A DNA stretch of 64,000 bases from Mobilisporobacter senegalensis (GTDB taxonomy: Bacteria; Bacillota; Clostridia; Lachnospirales; Lachnospiraceae). The position numbers and the translations under genes were made by a program. The notes under the pieces are model-generated. The model made no database searches. It was given only the letters and a program-made list of their open reading frames with translations, and had not been told where the DNA came from. How positions within the stretch are numbered: position 1 is the first letter of the stretch; each line of letters opens with the position of its first letter. The stretch spans positions 248,001 to 312,000 of the forward strand of contig NZ_RJVG01000004.1 in the NCBI RefSeq assembly GCF_003752155.1. The letters are read 5' to 3'. Below, in pieces: positions 20,501 to 29,100 of the stretch.

Positions 20501-20814
20501 ATTCTGGTGTGTGAGAATCCTGCAATCTGAGTCTTACTATAGTCATATCCTGCATGATCATCTGTCTGATGAGGATAGGTATCAGGACTGAGCTTCATCA
20601 GACCATTTGGGGTAACGGAACCCGGAAACAATTGGCCATAGTCTACATCCGTTCCCACAAATGGATCAACATATTGGGTGTAATCTTCTTCAAAGGATTG
20701 TGTTTCTATTTGAGAAGCCCGGGATATTATTACCTGACTATTAATGATAAGGGACGGTAACAACATCGGAATAATCATTACCATGGCTAAAATTCTATCT
20801 TTAATTTTGCGCAT
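14575..20814 (-). CDS. secreted multimodular GH92 alpha-mannosidase (general-acid Glu present)
   Basis: 2,079 residues from the ATG at 20814 (MRKIKDRILAMVM), chosen for its AAAAGGAG site; the longer TTG-initiated frame would bury the signal peptide. After a signal peptide, residues ~45-780 are the GH92 catalytic region: VDPFVGTDVDYGQLFPGSV at the start, TNEIDLHTPYLFNF (~630, candidate general-acid Glu), DEDAGTMAAMY (~690, Asp pair of the general base). Then come two ~115-residue beta repeats, a FIVAR-like helical segment (~1055-1112), two CBM6-like modules (~1120-1420), three X2 modules (~1423-1705, each with a TxxWNDA core), a Ser/Pro linker, an unnamed ~170-residue domain and two Ig-like (Big2-type) domains. 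No LPXTG signal. It should release mannose from alpha-mannosides outside the cell for the co-regulated importer. Confidence 0.92.
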   Translation of the reverse strand: MRKIKDRILAMVMIIPMLLPSLIINSQVIISRASQIETQSFEEDYTQYVDPFVGTDVDYGQLFPGSVTPNGLMKLSPDTYPHQTDDHAGYDYSKTQIAGFSHTRIEGVGGQGAGGDVLITPTYVQYSSKPAAASKAQKFSHDKEAAEPGYYSVELTPKTGTGTNYVDNSSIGNIKAELTSNTRTGYHKYTFPQDGKVSLIVDLNYTYHGTDIRNAIMEVEQLENTTAISGRFSGRNVSGHGKYTMYFYMETSQPATGVQTWLDSNIGNDIKREGNDIGAVLSFDALASTPIEVKVSISPVSSKQAKTDMYNGMSGWSFEEVRNGAKAEWNEILGKVKVENSTQSDPGDKLKKLFYTHLYHMFTTPVNATSTDNTFRATDLNVYKADDYTHYDSWTLWDDFRKYPMIGLILPEVYKDYIRSLANTMEYGIGTWGIETQTVPTVRTEHAVALLADGVAKGFDDVDNLDIAYNKSKEIADKTVNSAAESLGYIEGRVDKTVEFSYDDWAISLLADNLGKTEDYNKYLARSFFYKNLFKADAVTTTVNSIQKTFGLLWPKDSNGNWKTADPEKYGDNSLYQGTLWQYTWWDSNDVNGLLDLIGSKELMADQLKYLYGMHAPEDGKRMLHTNTNEIDLHTPYLFNFVGEPYNTQYWVRQIYTKQTWNRYSGTGEYNPPIKDYVYKLDPQGFLETMDEDAGTMAAMYVSAAMGLFPMAPGDTTFQVGTPFFEKITLDVGNGREFVIEANNVSSDNFYIQSATLNGESFDRTWVDYSEIIRGGTLKFEMGPTPSDWAKDGVTALSSSDMVDTSIYDKTDPLRYSATTIFESENNDGSIDQEVIISLQNTSATISGVNNEDLIAAGRVTVGNVPDGLTLKATKVNDTSIKLNFEGNSLNHRLSNSIGNLSLKLEDTLFSQPITSKRKEKNNIKIMFMDDSIQFSKDRLYESELNDGSVTDTVDINLTGSTTFNGSIGEDFILSNKVNLSNLPAGLTANVAKISDQKILLSISGNADIHNADIDNLVVSFNDSAFDGARACDINGSNYGGMKSLIIDFIGDWKERLVQIIDEGKLINPSDLTSLAYAKLQVELLNGQAVLDDADSTEDDYEDAYNKIYNLINNLVYSQNAFKQLEAESFTVWSGGKDLKTEGGKDSNNVNLNNIGGTYDGAWIGFEKLDFSNKEVATLSVRYVNNSGRCATDASMEIRLGSASGELLQTITLPETGNNWNNYVVKTVELINSEKLKGVVDIYFVLKGTGATGEGAGKVFIANIDWMKFNQANTYGIYQAENYSNWSAGSLKTESSSTSEGESLTNIGGTSDGAWISFEQLKFSGEGLGKVAIRYAANNGRCPDDTRIEVRLDSSTGELLDTIAIPPTAGNWNNYVVVEKNLQTSVKGLHNIYFVLRGTTNGSKPYIANIDWFKFSEGENLINSAVLDPDNISFDKLDPKDADTTIIWNDAASVTDITKDGISIGAEAYEVDGSVLTIKKEYLENQSIGSQILSVEFDKGDAATLIANISDSTVPTKNSATISPSSFDINIENAGAEDIEATITWNDATMVTDIKQEDMTIGADAYVVSGSALTISKDFIKDQTVGTHTLTVEFDEGNAAILTLKMIDSNQPEPEVISAVISPKTAVFDKYFRNMADVDTVITWNDAASITDIKDRGSSIGSENYSISGNVLTIKKEYLIRQPYGNLVLNIDFNVGDSEILAINIVNTTPSSPSPGSSSGSAPVNNEPQIAGNNNATGWDAITKDISAKSEGSSVNIDMKNHTIIKKEILAVLKGKDITTEFQMNGYKWIINGKDITKDELNNIDLGVTFKENILPETVVDAIGKNSKAKQIQLVHNGEFGFNGKLELNLRKENNGLVANLFYFNPVKKELILQDVTKVDKNGNVSLNFNHASDYVIIMENKVLLEKEVANMTVKPLKTLYLGGTTGKSTFVNVELPEVISRAVEQGLSNIKITYTSSNKKIATVEKSGKITAKGTGTATIKTTITIDGIKKTFSNKVKVTKAYIKFTKAATSMKLGETFVFAVECYGFNQSDVIYTTTARSRVAIAKKSGKAIAKSKGIDYVVATCDTLKKKTKVIVK

Positions 20815-21019
20815 ATTATCTCCTTTTTTACTTGTTAGATTGTTTTTTACCTTGTTTTTGCCAACCATTGAAACAACTTTTTTTAATCTCTTCACCCCAC
20901 TTACTTTTTTCAATAAATTTTCCCCAAATCAGCAAGTTAACTTAAATTCAAATACCTCCTGTTTTTTATAATTGAAAAATAAAGAAACCCCTAATTTTTT
21001 ATACTTACTCTATATAAGA

Positions 21020-21082
21020 AGATAACATCGATACAATCTGAAATATAGGGGGACATCTTTTGAATTAGGGGGGGATTCTTTG
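21020..21082 (-). promoter_or_regulatory. operator/promoter C (first GH92 gene)
   Basis: Direct repeats GGGGGACATCTTTTG (21048-21062) and GGGGGGGATTCTTTG (21068-21082), G-runs 20 bp apart. On the minus strand CCCCTA (21046-21051) is followed after exactly 20 bp by TTATCT (21020-21025). This leaves a ~200-nt leader before the GH92 start. That leader (20815-21019) contains an unused AGGAGG site near 20957 but no convincing gene. Confidence 0.72.
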
Positions 21083-21090
21083 TGTAAATT

Positions 21091-21120
21091 AAAAAAAGGG
21101 CTGTCACACTACCAGCCCTA
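21091..21120 (-). terminator. terminator of the ABC exporter operon
   Basis: Stem AGGGCTG / CAGCCCT (21097-21103, 21113-21119) followed on the minus strand by seven T. It directly abuts operator C and insulates the mannosidase promoter from exporter transcription. Confidence 0.85.
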
Positions 21121-21128
21121 ATTTGTAG

Positions 21129-21797
21129 TTACTTAATACTCTGAATCTTATAATCTTCAATTATATAATTTGATGTACAATGTTTAGCGACCACATCACT
21201 ATGGGTTGCTACTACCAGGGTCTGTCCTTTTGAGATTAAAAGATCAAAGATTTTTAAAATTTCATACTCAGAAGCCTTATCTAGTGCACCCGTTGGCTCA
21301 TCAGCAAGCAGAATATCCGGTGATTTAACAATAGCTCTTGCAATTGCTATACGTTGACATTGACCACCAGATAATTCGTAAGGGTACCTATCTTTAAATT
21401 CATTCAAATCTAGTAATTCCATTATTTCTTCAACTTTATTCTTTATAGTTTTTTTATCATGTTTTAAACATTTAAGGGGAAAAGCTATATTATCGTAACA
21501 GTTTCTATCAGATAGAAGCTGATATTTTTGAGTTACAATTCCTATATGTTTAAGACGATGAGTAGCCATTTTTTCAATATTCTTCTCCAGTTTATTCCTC
21601 TTAAAGTAGTAGTCTCCTAAATAATTCAGGTCCAGGCCAGCCAGCATGCGCAACAATGTGGATTTTCCCGAGCCACTTCGACCGCTTATTGATATAGAAC
21701 AAGATGCATCAATATTATAATCTATATCACGAAAAACCTGGCACACTACGCGTTCTCCACTAACAAACTGCTTTGTTACATTTGATAATTGTATCAT
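21129..21797 (-). CDS. ABC exporter ATP-binding protein (MacB/LolD type)
   Basis: 222 residues, a complete single nucleotide-binding domain: Walker A GRSGSGKST, Q-loop VTQKYQLL, signature LSGGQCQRIAIARA, Walker B ILLADEPTGALD, switch His ATHSD. It resembles ATPases of FtsX-type exporters, including those of peptide/bacteriocin exporters. It powers the two adjacent FtsX-like proteins. It starts 17 bp after the 421-residue permease behind a GGGAGG site. The third structural gene of a compact unit that begins with a micropeptide ORF at 24.1-24.2 kb. Confidence 0.92.
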   Translation of the reverse strand: MIQLSNVTKQFVSGERVVCQVFRDIDYNIDASCSISISGRSGSGKSTLLRMLAGLDLNYLGDYYFKRNKLEKNIEKMATHRLKHIGIVTQKYQLLSDRNCYDNIAFPLKCLKHDKKTIKNKVEEIMELLDLNEFKDRYPYELSGGQCQRIAIARAIVKSPDILLADEPTGALDKASEYEILKIFDLLISKGQTLVVATHSDVVAKHCTSNYIIEDYKIQSIK

Positions 21798-21814
21798 AAC
21801 AATTCCTCCCTATA

Positions 21815-23080
21815 TTATAGATGTTTCATTACATAATTCTTTAAAATATGTTTACATATGAAATAAACCAAACACAAAATACTTAATGAAACAGCTAATA
21901 TAAATAAGATAACCAACAATGAAATATGTTGAAAACATATTTTAATAATAATAACTGTACTAATAAACGCCAAAATATAGGGGATACTAATATCTTTAAA
22001 AAATACTTGCCTATAATTATCAATTCCAACAAGCCAAAAAGCCCTATATACATCAAGCCTCCTTAAGAGAATCTGGTTTCCCATTCCATACTGGATAAAT
22101 GTGACCAATATACTAATTAATAGCATCATTATAAATATAAGATTACGATTTCCCTTGATAACTGATATCATGGTATCATATTTTAAAGTGAAATCAGAAA
22201 TTCCAACAACCGAAAAATCTGCAAATCCTGTTGAATCAGAAATATATTTTATTTCTTTCAAAAGTTTATTCTTATCAATAGTGGTTATAATATCGCCATT
22301 AATCATGGCAAAATATAATATACCTTCAAATTTAAAATCTGATTCATTCACTGATTCTAAAAGTTCTGGATATGGTACTATAAGATACTGATCCAGATAG
22401 AATTCAGGATCTCCTTTATAATAAACAAATGTGTTTGGCTCAAGGATGCCAACTACCTCAAATGTTATTTCACGATTATAATAATTAACGAAAAAAGTAT
22501 CACCAATATCATAAATTCCTTTATATTCAGAACCTATCAAAATAGGCAGCTTGTTCCCGCCATAATTAACTTCGTCCCAATCAAAGATTGTACCATTTGA
22601 GACTTTCAACCCATATAATTCAAATGCACTTTGATTCAATTGAATAGCTTTTACATTAGCATTCGTGGTATCTAGATCATGTGCATCTCTAAACTCTTGG
22701 GAATTATATAAAAACTGCTCTTCTCCCATAAACTGTTCAACATATATTGGTTGATTAAATATTGAGATAAATTCCATATTTGTGGATGTTACAAGTGCAT
22801 TATAGAATTCTCCCAAGCGATTAATATTATCTGAATGTTGTCTAAATTCATAAAATGCATCCGGATCATAATAATTATCAACAATTCTATACAACTGTTT
22901 ACCTTCATAAATATTCTCAACTGAACTTTCTTTAGTAAATGTAGCGGTTTGAAGTTGAAATAGAATTCCTATCATTACTAAAAATGTCGTTAAAACACAC
23001 CAGCTAATAATATTGAATAGTGAAGTTACTTTAAACAAACGTTTCTTATGAAAGCATTGACTGATTACTGTCTTAAACAT
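21815..23080 (-). CDS. FtsX-like ABC exporter permease
   Basis: 421 residues. One N-terminal membrane helix (~20-42), an extracellular domain of ~260 residues resembling the MacB periplasmic core, then three C-terminal helices (starting NLIFIMMLLISILVTFIQYG). This is the half-transporter layout of FtsX/MacB exporters that expel peptides, antibiotics or lipoproteins. A GAAGGAG site precedes the ATG, which lies 1 bp after the stop of the upstream permease, so the two are translated together and probably form a heterodimer. Confidence 0.85.
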   Translation of the reverse strand: MFKTVISQCFHKKRLFKVTSLFNIISWCVLTTFLVMIGILFQLQTATFTKESSVENIYEGKQLYRIVDNYYDPDAFYEFRQHSDNINRLGEFYNALVTSTNMEFISIFNQPIYVEQFMGEEQFLYNSQEFRDAHDLDTTNANVKAIQLNQSAFELYGLKVSNGTIFDWDEVNYGGNKLPILIGSEYKGIYDIGDTFFVNYYNREITFEVVGILEPNTFVYYKGDPEFYLDQYLIVPYPELLESVNESDFKFEGILYFAMINGDIITTIDKNKLLKEIKYISDSTGFADFSVVGISDFTLKYDTMISVIKGNRNLIFIMMLLISILVTFIQYGMGNQILLRRLDVYRAFWLVGIDNYRQVFFKDISIPYILAFISTVIIIKICFQHISLLVILFILAVSLSILCLVYFICKHILKNYVMKHL

Positions 23081-23081
23081 A

Positions 23082-23999
23082 TTAAGTTATCTCCTTCAAA
23101 ATCTGCCGCCAAAATAAAATACAATAAGCTCCTAGCAATATAGTATAAATCACTACACTAGACATAATAAACTCAAAAAAAGGGGTCTCCCTTTGGAATA
23201 TACATACTATTATCAGATCAAAAAATAGTACAACTATAGTAATATCCCTAATACCCTTTTTAAAAATAGCCTTAGCCCCCATACCAATCTCCCAAAGAAT
23301 GTTTCTACGCTCTTGCGTAATTACAAGATAATAGTACATAGATAAAAAGGAAGAACACAGTATTACTAACCATGTTAAGTTTCTAATCCAGTTGGTCACA
23401 AAAGATATATTAAACCACCTCTCTACTCCTTTATTGCCTAAAGATTTTCCTTGAAGCCAGGTAATCTTATTAAGATTTGGTCCATCAGAAGTAAGTGGTA
23501 TATCTGGTTGGTCAAGTAGTGATGAATTGTTTAATAAAATAGTGTTTTTTAGAGGACTATCATCTGTTAATCCAAATTTCCCAATAACGTAATAACGTAT
23601 ATTGTTATAATCATAGTATTCACTATCGCCTAACATATATGTTGGAATCCCCATACCTACAATAGCCTCATTACTATCCTTTGATGAGAAGCAACTTCCG
23701 GATTTTAGAGGTAAGATAATTTTCTTGTAATCTGTTGCATAAAATGCAATGACCTGTTCTGTCGAACTTCTTTCTAACAAGCCAAAAACAGAAAAGTTAT
23801 CCCTTGGTTTAACTAATTTTCTCCAATTTATTTTTATATCTTCACTTACCTGTATATGGTACGGTGACATTAAGTTATTGCTTTCTAAAATTAACATTTT
23901 TTGAATGTGTTGAAATTGGCCCTCAAAACTTTTTAGTAAAAATATAGATAATATAATAAGTGAAAAAGGAATTATTTTAAGATAAGGTCTTATTTTCAT
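23082..23999 (-). CDS. second FtsX-like exporter membrane subunit
   Basis: 305 residues from the ATG at 23999 (MKIRPYLKII). The apparent longer start at a TTG overlaps the GGAGG ribosome site itself. The layout matches its neighbour: N-terminal helix, extracellular domain of ~190 residues, three C-terminal helices (NLTWLVILCSSFLSMYYY onward). The extracellular part is shorter than usual. First large gene of the exporter operon; a small Trp/Cys-rich peptide ORF lies ~110 bp upstream on the same strand. Confidence 0.78.
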   Translation of the reverse strand: MKIRPYLKIIPFSLIILSIFLLKSFEGQFQHIQKMLILESNNLMSPYHIQVSEDIKINWRKLVKPRDNFSVFGLLERSSTEQVIAFYATDYKKIILPLKSGSCFSSKDSNEAIVGMGIPTYMLGDSEYYDYNNIRYYVIGKFGLTDDSPLKNTILLNNSSLLDQPDIPLTSDGPNLNKITWLQGKSLGNKGVERWFNISFVTNWIRNLTWLVILCSSFLSMYYYLVITQERRNILWEIGMGAKAIFKKGIRDITIVVLFFDLIIVCIFQRETPFFEFIMSSVVIYTILLGAYCILFWRQILKEIT

Positions 24000-24038
24000 C
24001 GTATCCTCCAAAAGTGATAGGTTCTATTAATTTATAAA

Positions 24039-24076
24039 TAGTCTACTGCCTTACTTAAAGCAAAGGCAGCAGACTA
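24039..24076 (-). terminator. hairpin between micropeptide ORF and exporter genes (possible attenuator)
   Basis: A 14-bp stem with one G-U pair (24039-24052 with 24063-24076) and no strong T-run. The position, between a tiny ORF and its putative exporter, suits a leaky terminator or RNA-processing site that would give more peptide message than exporter message. Confidence 0.5.
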
Positions 24077-24113
24077 TAGAAATTATGTAAATTTTACTTT
24101 TTAAACCTTATTA

Positions 24114-24212
24114 CTAATTACCATAATAAGTTCTTGCCCTATCCCAAACATCTGGATTAAATGCCAACCATGGGCACGACCAGCAATCATAATATATACC
24201 ATATATTAACAT
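24114..24212 (-). CDS. 32-residue Trp/Cys/Tyr-rich micropeptide, candidate exporter substrate
   Basis: The minus-strand frame from the ATG at 24212 to TAG at 24114 encodes 32 residues: a short hydrophobic N-terminus (MLIYGIYY), then DCWSCPWLAFNPDVWDRART and a YYGN C-terminus. Three Trp, two Cys, four Tyr and a Pro-rich core are far from random composition for AT-rich DNA, and the frame is closed by an in-frame TGA just upstream. There is no clear leader with a double-Gly site and the ribosome site is weak. It lies upstream of a dedicated exporter on the same strand. A bacteriocin, signalling peptide or modified peptide is possible; a decayed remnant of a longer precursor is the alternative. 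Confidence 0.45.
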   Translation of the reverse strand: MLIYGIYYDCWSCPWLAFNPDVWDRARTYYGN

Positions 24213-24416
24213 ACTTCAATAAATTATTGTAATTATTTGGCGAAAACGACTAAAATATATCGTATATTGCTTAAATGGACCAAAACAAAACTTAATGCTA
24301 AATACTTATGGTAAGGAATGCTTAAAGTTATCAATATGTTTGATGGTGGATTAAATGAAATATTAACATTAGTATCAAGCAAAAAATCTAGTTAACATAT
24401 TGTAGACTACATAAAA
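24213..24416. other. upstream region of micropeptide with a possible gene remnant
   Basis: 204 bp of AT-rich DNA. A plus-strand 25-codon frame at 24318-24395 (MLKVINMFDGG followed by LNEILTLVSSKKSS) reads like the C-terminal end of a protein. Its upstream frame is closed and no properly spaced ribosome site exists, so I treat it as a possible remnant. The minus-strand promoter of the micropeptide should also lie here, but I see no strong match. Confidence 0.2.
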
Positions 24417-24458
24417 TAAATCCTCATATCATCTATATTAAGTTGATATGAGGATTTA
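24417..24458. terminator. terminator downstream of tRNA-Gln
   Basis: A perfect 15-bp stem (24417-24431, 24444-24458) with a 12-nt loop and T-rich sequence on both sides. On the minus strand it follows the tRNA by ~70 bp. Confidence 0.7.
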
Positions 24459-24526
24459 ATATTTTTTAATTACTGGCTATAATAATATACCTGCTGAATT
24501 TCAATATCCAACAGGTTTTAATAATA

Positions 24527-24598
24527 CTGGGCTAATAGGATTCGAACCTATAGATGCTGGAGTCAGAGTCCAGTGCCTTACCGTTTGGCGATAGCCCA
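24527..24598 (-). tRNA. tRNA-Gln (anticodon CTG)
   Basis: 72 nt on the minus strand. The acceptor stem TGGGCTA pairs with TAGCCCA, with discriminator G. The D-arm contains GCCAAACGGTAAGGC. The anticodon arm has stem CTGGA/TCCAG around loop CTCTGAC, giving CTG for CAG codons. The T-arm has AGGTTCGAATCCT. The 3' CCA is not encoded. Confidence 0.95.
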
Positions 24599-24686
24599 CT
24601 ATTGCAAAAGATATTATAACCTATGCAATTTAAAAATTCAAGGTATTTTTTGAATTTTCTATATAATTAGAAAGATTATATGTTTT

Positions 24687-25865
24687 TTATCTATTTCGGA
24701 TAAAACTATGTTCCAGAGTAATGATACATTGATATCTCTTATCTTTTTCAGCCACTGCTTCCATTACATCCTGAATTAACTTATATTCCTTATCTTCACT
24801 GTAAGAATGTGCAACTACCAGATCAAAGATAAGATTGATCTGTTCTTCTCCATTGACCATTCTAAAATCATGAATGGTTGCACCTTCATCATATTCTTTC
24901 ACTGTATCTATTACCATATTCTTAATGGATAATACTTTTGTATCATTTACTTCAATGGGATCCATGTGAATTACTAAGAATATCCCTAATTCTTTTTGTG
25001 CATCCCGCTCAATCCTGTCAATCGTTTCATGTGCCACTTCAAAATCAATATCATTGGGAACTTCTGCATGAATGGACGCCATCGTATGAGTAGGGCCGTA
25101 ATTATGCACAATCAGATCATGGCTTCCCACAATTCCATCATAATTCTCTACCATAGTGGTTATCTTCTCATATAATTCCGGATTCACTGCTTCACCGATT
25201 AATGGTTCAATGGTTTCCTTTGCAATATTATAGCCCGCATATAATACAAAGAGGGATACTACAAGACCCATGTAGCCATCCACTTTGAATCCGGTCAATT
25301 TTTCCACAACAATTGCCACTATAGTAACTACAGTAATAAGAACATCACCAAAAGCATCTGCAGAAGTAGCTTTCATTACAGAAGAATTAATGCGGTTTCC
25401 CAGTTTCCGATTAAATAATCCAAGCCAAAGTTTCAACAGTACTGAAATACAAAGGATGCCTACTAAGATTATATTAAACTCCATGGATTCCGGATGTATA
25501 ATTTTTGAAATTGCATTTTTAAAGCAGGTAAAACCAACCTGGAGGACTAAAAAGGCCACTACAAACGCAGATAAATATTCAAATCTCCCATGACCAAAAG
25601 GATGTTCTTTATCTGCTGGTCTATTGGCTAATTTCACTCCAATAAAGCTTATAATTCCTGAAGATGCATCTGATAAATTATTAAATGCATCTGCCATGAC
25701 AGAAATACTATGAATTGCCAGACCAATGGATATCTTAACAGCAAAAAGTATAATATTACATACTACCCCCACTACGCTTGATAAGATTCCATAGGAAGTC
25801 CTTACTTTTGACTGTTCAATTTTTTCCCTGTCTTTCACAAATAATTTCACTAAAAATTCTGTCAT
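24687..25865 (-). CDS. cation diffusion facilitator family transporter, Mn-type signature
   Basis: 392 residues. Six membrane helices then a cytoplasmic ferredoxin-like domain (dimerisation domain, VHNYGPTHTMASIHAEVP) and an extra C-terminal ~80-residue extension. Metal-site motifs are NNLSD in helix 2 (from ADAFNNLSDASSG) and DAFGD in helix 5. Zn transporters have HxxxD there; Asn/Asp-rich sites like these are associated with Mn export (MneP/MneS-type), so Mn2+ efflux is the best guess. The ATG is preceded by AGGTGAG. A single gene between tRNA-Gln and the second mannosidase. Confidence 0.88.
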   Translation of the reverse strand: MTEFLVKLFVKDREKIEQSKVRTSYGILSSVVGVVCNIILFAVKISIGLAIHSISVMADAFNNLSDASSGIISFIGVKLANRPADKEHPFGHGRFEYLSAFVVAFLVLQVGFTCFKNAISKIIHPESMEFNIILVGILCISVLLKLWLGLFNRKLGNRINSSVMKATSADAFGDVLITVVTIVAIVVEKLTGFKVDGYMGLVVSLFVLYAGYNIAKETIEPLIGEAVNPELYEKITTMVENYDGIVGSHDLIVHNYGPTHTMASIHAEVPNDIDFEVAHETIDRIERDAQKELGIFLVIHMDPIEVNDTKVLSIKNMVIDTVKEYDEGATIHDFRMVNGEEQINLIFDLVVAHSYSEDKEYKLIQDVMEAVAEKDKRYQCIITLEHSFIRNR

Positions 25866-26043
25866 GTTCTCACCTGCCTTATTCTCAAAATTTATAATAT
25901 TAATTATAATTTTAGATGTTCAATTATATTACCATATATCCCCTTGTGTTACAATTATAAATTAAATTTTCCTATGTTTTGTATATATGGATATTTTCAG
26001 GTCAAAAATAAAAATGTACAGAAATCCCATTTAATCTCTAATA

Positions 26044-26082
26044 AGAAGAACATACCTTTTACAAATTCAGGTATGTTCTTCT
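26044..26082. terminator. terminator of the second GH92 gene
   Basis: A perfect 14-bp stem (26044-26057, 26069-26082) with an 11-nt loop, 22 bp past the stop codon. The rest of this 239-bp gap upstream of the CDF gene shows nothing else recognisable. Confidence 0.75.
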
Positions 26083-26104
26083 AAAATTTTATCAGGCTAT
26101 CATA

Positions 26105-29100
26105 CTACTTAACTGTTACTTTTGTTTTTTTCTGTATCGTATCACAAGTAGCAACAACATAATCAATCCCTTTTGTTTTTCCGATTGCTTTGCCTGATTT
26201 CTTGCCAATCACTACTTTTGATCTCGCTGTTGTAGAATATATTACATCAGATTGATTAAATCCGTAGCACTTTACTGCGAAAGCAAATGTTTCACCTAAT
26301 CTCATGGAAGAAGTTGCCTTTGTAAATTTAATATAGGCTTTTGCCACTCTGATTTTTGTATTATAGGATTTTGTAACGCCATCAATAGTAACACTCGTCT
26401 TAATTACAGCAGTTCCTTCTCCTTTTCCAGTAATTTTACCGGTCTTAGATACCGTTGCAACTTTTTTATTACTTGATTGATATGTTACCTTCACACTGCT
26501 AATTTCCTGTTCTGCTGCCTTAGAAATCACTTCAGGCAATTCAATCATTATAGACGCAGACTTGCCTGTAGTACCTCCTATATATAATGTCTTATTTGCC
26601 GGAGTCACTGAAATCTTATCTGGAACCTTCTCTAATAATGCTTTCTTTCCCATGATGATAACATAATCGGAAGCATGTAAGAAACTTAAATTCACATTAC
26701 CATTTTCATCTATTTTCCCTACATCCTGTAATATTAATTTTCCTGCAATTGAATCATAGTAGAATAAATTGGCAACGAATCCACTATTGGCTTTATCCAG
26801 ATTAATTTCCAGTGCGGCTTTGAATCCAAATTTTCCATTGTTCATAAGCTGGAGTTGTTTTGTTTTGCTTTCATTCGCTATTTCCTTAATGATTTGTTCT
26901 TTGATTACACCTGGATTGAATGTGACTGCCAGATTAATATCACTTAAAACTTCCTCTGTAATGTCCATGCCATTTATAATCCATTTGTATTCATTTATTT
27001 GTAACTCAAGGGTAATATCCTTACCTTTTAAGGAATGAATGACCCCTTTTGGAAGAATGTTTTTCCCATTCATATGAATGACAACTTTACTTCCTGCCTC
27101 TTTGGAAGAAAGTACATTCATAATTGCATTCCATCCTTTTGCATTATCACTTCCAACAATCTGAGGTTCTGTTACTGTCTGCGGCGGTGACGATGGATTA
27201 CCTGGCGTTGGATTATTTGGAGTAGTATCTAAAATGTTTATTGCCAGAATTGCAGCATTACCAGCATCAAATTCTATATTCAACGTTTGGTTTCCTCTGG
27301 ATAATGTTCTTAGGTATTCCTTCCTGATTGTTAAATTGTCACCGGCAATGGTGTAGGAATCCGTACCTATACTTCTTCCATTATTTTTAATGTCTGTAAT
27401 TTGGGTGGCATCATTCCAGGTAACCGTTGTTTTAACATCCTGACTCTTACTATAGTACTTATCAAATATCCCAGTACCCGGTTGAATCGTTGCGCTCTTA
27501 GTTTCCGGTTGTGTTGAATCTTTCACTTCAATCATCAGAATTGCAGCTTCTCCCTCATCAAACACAATTACTAATGAATGGTTTCCTAAAGGCAGCTCTT
27601 TCAGATATTCTTTATTGATTGTCAAAGCACTTCCACTTACTACATAAGTATCGTTTCCTAAGGAAGTACCATTCTTCTTAATATCATTAATTATTGTGGC
27701 ATCATTCCAGGTAATGGAGATATTTAAGTCCTCTTCACCCAATAACTCTTTATCCAAAACAACATTGGAAGGCTCAATGACTGCACTTACTTTTGAAGGA
27801 ACCGTAGAATCTATGATATTTACGATTAAGCTTACCATATCTCCTCTGTCAAATTTAATATTCAGTTCATGGCTGCCGATTGATTGAACATCAAGAAATT
27901 CCTTCTTGATTGTCAAAGCGCTTCCGCTTACTACATAAGAGTCTGTTCCAATACTCATTCCATCCATAAGAATATCTTCAACTAAAGTTGCATCATTCCA
28001 TAGGATGGAAGTTGTCACATCTGTTGGATTAATGATATCAAATGTAACACTAACTGGATTTATTTCTGCATTATTATATGAAGTCTTAGTAAACTTAAAC
28101 CAGTCAACATTTGCAACGTATGCATGACTTCCGTCATTTCTAAATACCAGGTAAATATCATGTAATCCGGAAATAGTTGCAGGCAGAGTCGCACTCACTG
28201 TTTTATAGGTTGCCCATCCAGATGGAGCCGTGACAGGTGTTTCTATGATTCCAACCGGCTCTGAATCCTTGCTGTCCAGATGAATTTCTACGTATCCGCC
28301 ACCATCTGTTCCCTGTGCTGAATAATGCATCTCTATAAAATTACTTCCTCCATCAAATAACACATTTTCATAACTTGCCCAGTAATTTGCCTTTACTCCG
28401 CCAATATTATGGGGCACTCCGTTTACATAATCAATTAGAACATTACCATTGGTAAAGTTTTCTGCTTCTATCGGCTCATATGGATTCACAAATTCACTTG
28501 TGACATCATCAATCACCTTTTTCAAGGCATTGTATGCACTGGTAAATTCCTCTTCTGTAGTTCCGGTATGATATACAACTTCTGCTGCTTCGATTGCTTC
28601 ATTTAATTTCATCTTTATCACTGAAATCATATTGGACTGATCTATTAGTTTGGCGGAAGCAATTAAATTTCCCAGATCTTCCCTGGTGCGGATTCCATCA
28701 TCATAGGACAATAATTCAATTTCCGATACACTGCCTTCGCTAAAAACAAATTTATAATGAGAATACTCTTTCTGTAGTTCCTCTTTAATCTTAAATGGAC
28801 GAGTATATCTGCTCCACTCGAAACTTAAATTATTATAATTTCCAAGTTCTACCCATACTCCATCTGATAAAGCCCCATATAATGCCACTGATGTTGGTGC
28901 AGGCTCCTCCTTACCAGAGGTTATTGTAAACATCTCTGCTTTCTTTTCACTGTCAAGACTATAATATATTGTTGCATCATTTTCTAATTTAGCTTCTGTT
29001 GCAGAAGTATTATCGATCAACTTAGCTACATCTGCTGTCATGGAAGATACACAATCTTTATATACCTTGCCTTCTGGTATTGTATCTGCATTCACTATAT

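Noticed and set aside
20815-20913. 33-residue N-terminal extension of the first GH92 protein from a TTG
   Set aside because: It would place a Lys-rich segment before the signal peptide; the ATG at 20814 has an AAAAGGAG site at good spacing.
24318-24395. 25-codon plus-strand ORF as a peptide gene
   Set aside because: The ribosome-site-like sequence touches the ATG, composition is ordinary and there is no partner gene on that strand; listed only as a possible remnant.
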